Assembly: GCF_001613385.1 (NCBI RefSeq)
Contig: NZ_BDCG01000022.1
Span: 124,001-188,000, forward strand
Length of the DNA stretch: 64,000 nt
From: Nocardia flavorosea NBRC 108225
GTDB lineage: Bacteria > Actinomycetota > Actinomycetes > Mycobacteriales > Mycobacteriaceae
Reading direction: 5' to 3'
The notes below the pieces were generated by a model. That model saw only the letters and a list, made by a program, of their open reading frames with translations, was not told the origin of the DNA and did not search any database. Shown one piece after another: positions 58,825-64,000 of the stretch (its first letter is position 1; each line of letters starts with the position of its first letter). The position numbers and the translations under genes were made by a program.

Positions 58825-59608
58825 TATCTACACCCGGACCCTCGCCGACAACCGCCGCGCGCTGGCGGCGTGGTCGATCGGTACAGCGGCGGTCGGCCTG
58901 ATGTACGCCGCGTTCTATCCGCAGGTCGGTGGTGGCAGCGGGTTGGCCGAAACCGTCCAGAACTACCCCGAAGCGATGCGCGAAGCACTGCGGATGGAGG
59001 ATATCGGCTCGGCCGCGGGGTATCTGGGATCGACGGTTTTCGGTCTGCTGCTGCCGTTGCTGGTGATGGCATTCGGGGTCACCTTCGGTGCCCGTGCTGT
59101 TGCCGGGGACGAGGAAACCGGCTATCTCGACCTCTTGCTGGCCCATCCTGTCGGCCGGACCAGGCTGGCCGTGGAGCGGTTCGCCGGGCTGGTCACCGGC
59201 GCCGTCGCCATCGCGGCCCTCGTGTTCGCCGGCATGCTGGCGATCCGGTCCGGTGCCGGGCTGGAATCGATCGGGATCGCAGAACTCGCCGCCCAGTGTG
59301 TGCAGCTGGCGCTGCTCGGGATCGCTTTCGGCGCGCTGGCTGTCGGTTTGGGCGCTGCGCTCGGCAAACGTGGTCCGGTACTGGGTATTTCGGTGGGTAT
59401 CGGGGTGCTCACCTACATCGCGGGCAACCTCGCCGGGGTGATCGGTGTGGACTGGCTGAAGTATCTCTCGCCGTTCCATTATTACATCGGTGGTGAGCCG
59501 CTGCGCAACGGTATGCAATGGGCGGATGCGGCCATCCTGTTCGCGGTGAGTACCGCTCTGGTATGCCTGGGGTTCGTCCGGTTCAACCAGCGCGACTTGC
59601 GTTCCTGA
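58814..59608 (+). CDS. ABC exporter permease
   Basis: A 264-residue ABC-2-type permease with six hydrophobic segments. It begins TLADNRRALAAWSIGTAAVGLMY and has the loop DEETGYLDLLLAHPVGRTRL that contacts the ATPase. It partners the overlapping ATPase gene. The export substrate is unknown; drugs or lipids are typical for this group. Confidence 0.9.
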   Translation: MLPDIYTRTLADNRRALAAWSIGTAAVGLMYAAFYPQVGGGSGLAETVQNYPEAMREALRMEDIGSAAGYLGSTVFGLLLPLLVMAFGVTFGARAVAGDEETGYLDLLLAHPVGRTRLAVERFAGLVTGAVAIAALVFAGMLAIRSGAGLESIGIAELAAQCVQLALLGIAFGALAVGLGAALGKRGPVLGISVGIGVLTYIAGNLAGVIGVDWLKYLSPFHYYIGGEPLRNGMQWADAAILFAVSTALVCLGFVRFNQRDLRS

Positions 59609-59767
59609 CCTGCGTTTCCGGATCCCGCGGCCGCTCTGTCGGCTGCGGGGTTTTCGTGTATGGGCTGGGCTGGAGACTCTGGCGGAGTCGGGCCGGAAGT
59701 GGGCAGGTCGAGTGGGCCGGTGGGTCGTTCGCGGGGTTCGGTACCTGTTGCCGCCGGCGGGAAGGGG

Positions 59768-59797
59768 TTTACAAATCGACGGACCAATCTCTATTGT
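59768..59797 (+). promoter_or_regulatory. Candidate promoter of the GltS-like gene
   Basis: TTTACA (59768-59773) and TATTGT (59792-59797) with an 18-nt spacer, about 95 nt upstream of the start codon. It contains gtttacaaatc, the 11-mer shared with the ABC exporter promoter. Confidence 0.5.
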
Positions 59798-59890
59798 ACC
59801 GTCAAACAACGGCACGATTTGTTCATCATCACACCCATAGGCACGCGCTGCGGGTTGTGTTCGGTGTCGCTATGACGGAAGTAGGTGGAT

Positions 59891-61333
59891 ATGTCTCCCA
59901 ACGCAATCGGTTTCGCACTGTTGTTGCTGGGTGTGATGATGCTGATCGCCAAGATCATCAGGGTCAAATGGCGATTGGCACAGAAGTTGTTCATTCCGAG
60001 TTCGATCATCGGCGGGGCGCTGGCTCTGCTGGTCGGGCCGGATGTTTTCGGCCGGATCGCCGGGCTGTTCGGGACCGACCGATTCGCCGAGTCGGGGCTG
60101 CTGACCCCGGAGATCATCGAGGTGTGGAAAACCCTGCCGGGCCTGCTGATCTCGCTGGTATTCGCCGGTCTGCTGATGGGGCACAAGCTGCCGTCACCGC
60201 GAAAGGCGTTCCGGGTGGCCGGGCCACAGATCGCGTTCGGCATGACAGTGGCCAGTGGTCAGTACGTGTTCGGTCTGCTGCTGGCGATTCTGGTGCTCGG
60301 TCCGGTGTTCGGGCTGCCGGCGATGGCCGGCACACTGATCGAAATCGGGTTCGAGGGCGGACACGGCACCGCCGCGGGTATGGCCGGCACGTTCGAGGAA
60401 TTCGGTTTCCCCGAGGGGCAGGATCTGGCGCTGGGCCTGGCGACAGTGGGCGTACTGTCCGGCATCATCTGCGGGATCGCGTTGATCAACTGGGGTGTTC
60501 GCACCGGTAAAACCACCGAACTGCGGGTGGACGCGGAGCCTTCGGTTGCCGAGCGTGCGGGGCTGGTGGAGAAGGAGCGGCGTCGTTCCGCCGGAACGCT
60601 GACGGTGAATCCCTCGTCGATCGAGCCGCTGACCCTGCATTTCGGTCTGCTGGCGGTAGCGGTGCTGATCGGCTGGCTGATGCTGGAAGGGATCCAGTGG
60701 GTGGAGTCGAAGCTGTGGGCCGACAGCTTCGAACTGTTTGCCCACGTGCCGTTGTTCCCGATCGCCATGATCGGCGGGATCATCGTGCAGGGATTGATCC
60801 AGGCGTTCGACCGCGAGGAGATCGTCGATGTACAGATGATCGAGCGTCTGCAGGGCTTCAGCCTCGATGTGCTGGTCATCGCCGCCCTGGGCACCTTGTC
60901 GCTGACGGCGATTGCCGCGAATATGGGTCCGTTCATCCTGCTGGCCGTCACCGGACTGGTCTGGACGGCCGGTGCGTTCATCTTCCTGGCGCGCCGGATG
61001 CTGCCGGACTTCTGGTTCGAACGCGGGATCGCTGATGTCGGGCAGGCCATGGGCGTGACCTCCACCGGCCTGATCCTGCTGCGGGTGGTCGACCCGGACC
61101 TCAAAACCCCGGCATACCAGGCATTCGGGTACAAGCAGCTGATCATGGAGCCGTTCTTCGGGGGCGGTCTCGTCACTGCCGGAGCGATTCCCATCATCGC
61201 CAACTTCGGCGTCGGCTGGCTGTTCGCGGGCATGCTGGCGTTGTTCGTCGGCGCGCTTGCCGCCGGGCTGTTGTACTTCGGCCGGCGCCCCGTCGCCGCT
61301 GCTGCCGAGGAACCCGTAACAGTCGCACCCTGA
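59891..61333 (+). CDS. Sodium/glutamate symporter-like carrier (GltS family)
   Basis: A 480-residue membrane carrier with two homologous blocks: LFIPSSIIGGALALLVGPD and FEGGHGTAAGMAGTFEEFGF in the first, GVTSTGLILLRVVDPDLKTP in the second, the latter two being re-entrant-loop regions of GltS carriers. A loop of about 60 polar residues joins the halves. It likely imports glutamate or a related acid with sodium. ATG at 59891 fits the ribosome-binding site aggtgg better than GTG at 59885. Confidence 0.88.
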   Translation: MSPNAIGFALLLLGVMMLIAKIIRVKWRLAQKLFIPSSIIGGALALLVGPDVFGRIAGLFGTDRFAESGLLTPEIIEVWKTLPGLLISLVFAGLLMGHKLPSPRKAFRVAGPQIAFGMTVASGQYVFGLLLAILVLGPVFGLPAMAGTLIEIGFEGGHGTAAGMAGTFEEFGFPEGQDLALGLATVGVLSGIICGIALINWGVRTGKTTELRVDAEPSVAERAGLVEKERRRSAGTLTVNPSSIEPLTLHFGLLAVAVLIGWLMLEGIQWVESKLWADSFELFAHVPLFPIAMIGGIIVQGLIQAFDREEIVDVQMIERLQGFSLDVLVIAALGTLSLTAIAANMGPFILLAVTGLVWTAGAFIFLARRMLPDFWFERGIADVGQAMGVTSTGLILLRVVDPDLKTPAYQAFGYKQLIMEPFFGGGLVTAGAIPIIANFGVGWLFAGMLALFVGALAAGLLYFGRRPVAAAAEEPVTVAP

Positions 61334-61348
61334 CAAGGAGGGCTTGCC

Positions 61349-61379
61349 CTGCCCCGGCGCGGAAACCGCGCCGGGGCAG
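61349..61379. terminator. Strong bidirectional terminator
   Basis: ctgccccggcgcgg (61349-61362) pairs perfectly with 61366-61379 (14 bp, 3-nt loop) between the converging GltS-like and ABC permease genes. Confidence 0.8.
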
Positions 61380-61432
61380 TACGTTTCCGGTCGGGGCAGA
61401 GAACAGCGATCGTGGTCGCGGGCCGTCGAGGG

Positions 61433-63103
61433 TCAGGGGGTGTCCAGGTCGCGCTCCCGGAAGCGGTACGCGCCGACGGTGGCTGATACGGCCGCCAGCA
61501 CGGTCAGGACGATCACCGCCGGCCAGCGGAGTTCCTCCATCGGGATACGGGCGATGTGCTGGAACGGAGACAGATCGTGGACCCACTGGGGCAGGTTCAT
61601 GATCGGGCCGAAGAAGCCGAGAATCAGGGCGAACCCGAACAGTGCCCAAGTGGCGCCGATCGCCTGCGGGAGGACGCCGTAGAGCAGGGCGGCGATCGCG
61701 AGTACCAGCAACACCGCGGGCGCGAATACGAGGTGGGATACCAGGCCGTCGGCAACGTAGCCGGCGTCGCCGACCGACAGTGCCAGCGCGATCCCGAAGC
61801 CCAGACCTGTGGTGGCGAGTAGAGCCAAGGCCCCGAGTGCCGCGACACCGATGTATCCGGCGAACCAGACGACCCGGCCGGTCGCGGTGGCGAGCACCGG
61901 TTCGGTGCGGCCGGCGGTTTCCTCGGTGCGCAGGGATTGCACGGCGAGGATCGCGAAGACCGTGACCAGCAGTGCGTCGAAGAACGCCATGGTGCCGAGA
62001 TAACCGTCGAGCATACGGCTCGCGTCGCCGCCCATGACGTCGATGACCTGGCCGGGAAGGTCGTCGAAGGAATCGACGATGGTGTTGCCTATCCCGCCGT
62101 AGAGCGCTCCACTGGCAACCAGGGCGCAGGCCCAGCCGATGAGCCCGGCCCGCTGCAGCCGGGCCGCCAACGCCACCGGTGTGGCCAGCCAGGCCGGAGC
62201 CTCCCGGTGGCCGGGGCGTGGCGGCACCAGCCCGGCACCGAGGTCGCGGCGCGAGGAGAGGAAGTAGGCCATCGCGGTGACCGCCGAAACCAGCGCGGCG
62301 GACAGCAGCAGCGGCCACCAGCGTCCGTCTGCGTAGGCGCGGGTCTGCTGCGACCAGGCCAGCGGGGACAGCCACGACAGTGCGCTGCCGCCTTCCCGGA
62401 CGGCATCGCCGGCGGCGCGGATGACATAGGCGATGCCCAATGCCAGCCCCGCGAGTCCGGATGCGGCGCGGGAGTATTCGGTGATCTGCACGGTGACCGC
62501 GGTGATCGCGGCGAAGACCAGACCCGCCGCACCGACACTGGCACCGAACAGCAGGGCGTCGGAGGTATCGAGCCCGGCCGCGGCGAACGAACCGGCGATC
62601 AACACTGTCACCGCGAGATTCGCGATGACCGCGAGGACGAGTGCGGCGGTGAGCTGGGCATGGCGCCCGACCGCATTGGCGCGGACGAGTTCGGCACGCC
62701 CGGTCTGTTCTTCGACACGGGTGTGCCGGGAGATGAGCAGAATATTCATCAGGGCGGCGAGTAGCAGGTAGTACAGGCCGTAGACGGCGACGATCACCGA
62801 TTCGATGGTGGGGTCGGTCAGGCCGTATCCGGGGCCCGAGATCAGCGCGCCGACGACTCCTTCGCTGAACTGGCTGACCGCCCGCAGATCTTCGGGAGTT
62901 GTGTATACCTGCTGCAGTGCCGAGGCGTAGTAGACGCTCATCAGCGTGATGCCGAGGACCCATGCGGGGAGCTTGATCCGGTCCCGTCGCAGATCGAGCC
63001 GTACCAGCGCGCCGGTACCGGCCAGGGTGTCGCGCCAGGTGGTCTGCTGCGGATCGATCGGGGCCGCGGCAGGTGTGCCGGAATGGATTGCCGTGGTCGT
63101 CAT
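61433..63103 (-). CDS. ABC exporter permease, polyketide-antibiotic exporter type
   Basis: A 556-residue membrane protein with about 12 helices in two halves. RVEEQTGRAELVRANAVGR and RTEETAGRTEPVLATATGR are the two repeated cytoplasmic loops of the family annotated as exporters of polyketide antibiotics. It forms one exporter with the ATPase gene that overlaps it upstream by 4 nt. The compound exported is unknown. Confidence 0.92.
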   Translation of the reverse strand: MTTTAIHSGTPAAAPIDPQQTTWRDTLAGTGALVRLDLRRDRIKLPAWVLGITLMSVYYASALQQVYTTPEDLRAVSQFSEGVVGALISGPGYGLTDPTIESVIVAVYGLYYLLLAALMNILLISRHTRVEEQTGRAELVRANAVGRHAQLTAALVLAVIANLAVTVLIAGSFAAAGLDTSDALLFGASVGAAGLVFAAITAVTVQITEYSRAASGLAGLALGIAYVIRAAGDAVREGGSALSWLSPLAWSQQTRAYADGRWWPLLLSAALVSAVTAMAYFLSSRRDLGAGLVPPRPGHREAPAWLATPVALAARLQRAGLIGWACALVASGALYGGIGNTIVDSFDDLPGQVIDVMGGDASRMLDGYLGTMAFFDALLVTVFAILAVQSLRTEETAGRTEPVLATATGRVVWFAGYIGVAALGALALLATTGLGFGIALALSVGDAGYVADGLVSHLVFAPAVLLVLAIAALLYGVLPQAIGATWALFGFALILGFFGPIMNLPQWVHDLSPFQHIARIPMEELRWPAVIVLTVLAAVSATVGAYRFRERDLDTP

Positions 63104-64000
63104 TTGCCTGCTCCGTTGCCCGCGGCGGCGAGTTCGTCGCCGTAATGACGCAGCATGAGCTCTTCGAGGGTGGGCGGGTGGCTGGTGAGCGCGCGAACGC
63201 CGGCGCGGCTGACCGCGGCGATCGCTGCGTCGAGTGCGTCGATGTCTACATCGAAACGGACCCGGCCGTCCTCGGTGCTCACATTGTGGACGCCGGCCAG
63301 CGGACTCAGGTCCTCGATCGGGCGTTCGGTCACGGCTTCGACCGTGGTGCGGGTCAGATGCCGGAGCTCGGCGAGGGTGCCGGTCTGCACGACCCGCCCG
63401 CTGCGAATGATACTCACCCGGTCGGCGAGTTTCTCGACCTGCGCCAGGATGTGGCTGGACAGCAGCACAGTGCCGCCCCGTGCTTTCACCTCGGCGACCA
63501 CATCCTGGAACACCACCTCCATCAGGGGATCCAGTCCGGCGGTGGGTTCGTCGAGCAGGAACAGATCCGCATCCGAGGCCAGTGCCGCGATCAGGGCGAC
63601 CTTCTGCCGGTTGCCCTTGGAGTAGGTGCGGGCCTTCTTCGTCGGGTCCAGGTCGAACCGTTCGATCAGCTCTTCGCGACGGGTCGTGTTCACCGCGCCC
63701 CGCAGCCGGGCGAATACGTCGATCGCCTCTCCGCCGGTGAGATTCGGCCACAGTTCCACATCGCCGGGGACGTAGGCCAGGCGACGGTGCAATGCGACCG
63801 CGTCCCGCCAGGGATTCCCGCCGAGTAGTTCGACCGCCCCACTGTCGGGGCGTAGGAGTCCGAGTAGGACCCGGATGGTCGTGGTCTTCCCGGCACCGTT
63901 CGGGCCGAGGAAGCCGTGGACTTCACCTCGCCGGACGTCGAGATCCAGGCCGTCGAGCGCGGTGGTACGGCCAAAAGTCTTGCGCAACCCAGAGATTGCG
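63100..64000 (-). CDS. ABC exporter ATP-binding protein (5' end beyond the window)
   Basis: An open frame continues to the right edge, so the start is outside; at least 299 residues are seen. Walker A GPNGAGKTTT, signature YSKGNRQKVALI, Walker B LFLLDEPTAGLDPLME, H-loop LSSHILAQVEKL. The visible N-terminal part reads AISGLRKTFGRTTALDGL, which normally follows a few first residues, so little is missing. A TTG at 63987 is open but lies inside the conserved domain. Partner of the 61433 permease. Confidence 0.92.
   Translation of the reverse strand, partial: AISGLRKTFGRTTALDGLDLDVRRGEVHGFLGPNGAGKTTTIRVLLGLLRPDSGAVELLGGNPWRDAVALHRRLAYVPGDVELWPNLTGGEAIDVFARLRGAVNTTRREELIERFDLDPTKKARTYSKGNRQKVALIAALASDADLFLLDEPTAGLDPLMEVVFQDVVAEVKARGGTVLLSSHILAQVEKLADRVSIIRSGRVVQTGTLAELRHLTRTTVEAVTERPIEDLSPLAGVHNVSTEDGRVRFDVDIDALDAAIAAVSRAGVRALTSHPPTLEELMLRHYGDELAAAGNGAGK

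Noticed and set aside
1..64000. CRISPR arrays, insertion sequences, rRNA genes, prophage or replication origin
   Set aside because: No regularly spaced repeats, transposase or integrase motifs, rRNA-like sequence or origin features were found on reading both strands.

Overview
The window is high-GC actinomycete DNA, most likely from Nocardia or a close relative such as Rhodococcus. I infer this from strong G/C bias at third codon positions, many GTG starts, ATGA/GTGA stop-start overlaps, the Scr1-type XRE regulator with DUF397 partner, a fused pcaDC (pcaL) gene and an IclR-type pca regulator. No search could be run; names rest on motifs and family knowledge.

Layout. 0-2.2 kb: the tail of an unknown gene, a methyltransferase, a tight array of five unusual tRNA genes (Trp, Met, Tyr and two with leucine anticodons) and an exported protein. 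2.5-9.8 kb: an ABC exporter with a DUF6297-type membrane partner, a Uma2-type nuclease-like protein, the XRE/DUF397 pair, two small unknown genes, and a TetR regulator with a sterol-desaturase-like enzyme. 10-11 kb: a lipoprotein esterase. 11.1-19.3 kb: the whole protocatechuate branch of the beta-ketoadipate pathway, pcaH-G-B-(gap)-DC-R-F on the minus strand and pcaI-J diverging on the plus strand, with two PcaR-like sites between. 19.3-23.2 kb: a broken LysR gene, a PfpI-type protein, Dps, a TetR regulator, and a GH39-like gene interrupted by one in-frame TAG. 23.4-26.1 kb: a streptogramin-B-lyase homologue facing an ABC-F protein that has a possible leader ORF.

26.3-30.9 kb: two small exported proteins, an amino-acid permease, an MFS exporter and a meta-cleavage-type hydrolase. 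From about 28.8 to 56.4 kb the genes read like a catabolic island: CarAa-like Rieske oxygenase, an M20-fold protein without its usual catalytic residues, LigB-type ring-cleavage dioxygenase, hydrolases, an SsuABC-like importer with two binding proteins, AbgT plus an active-looking M20 amidohydrolase, ferredoxin reductase plus ferredoxin, an IclR regulator, and a minus-strand operon for CoA activation and CoA transfer (ligase, oxidoreductase, double CaiB/BaiF protein, enoyl-CoA hydratase). An orphan ctaD, a flavin hydroxylase of acyl-CoA-dehydrogenase fold and an old-yellow enzyme follow. 56.5-64 kb: an MBL hydrolase, a MarR-like regulator diverging from an ABC exporter, a GltS-like carrier and a second ABC exporter whose ATPase runs off the right edge.

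How it may work together (inference). The island could import an aromatic or amide-conjugated compound, hydrolyse it, oxidise and cleave the ring, and process the side chain as CoA thioesters. If protocatechuate forms it would enter the pca genes, but nothing here proves that. The substrate is unknown. The points most worth checking are the tRNA array, the M20-fold protein lacking its active site, the amber codon in the GH39 gene, the island itself, and the Vgb/ABC-F pair with its leader.
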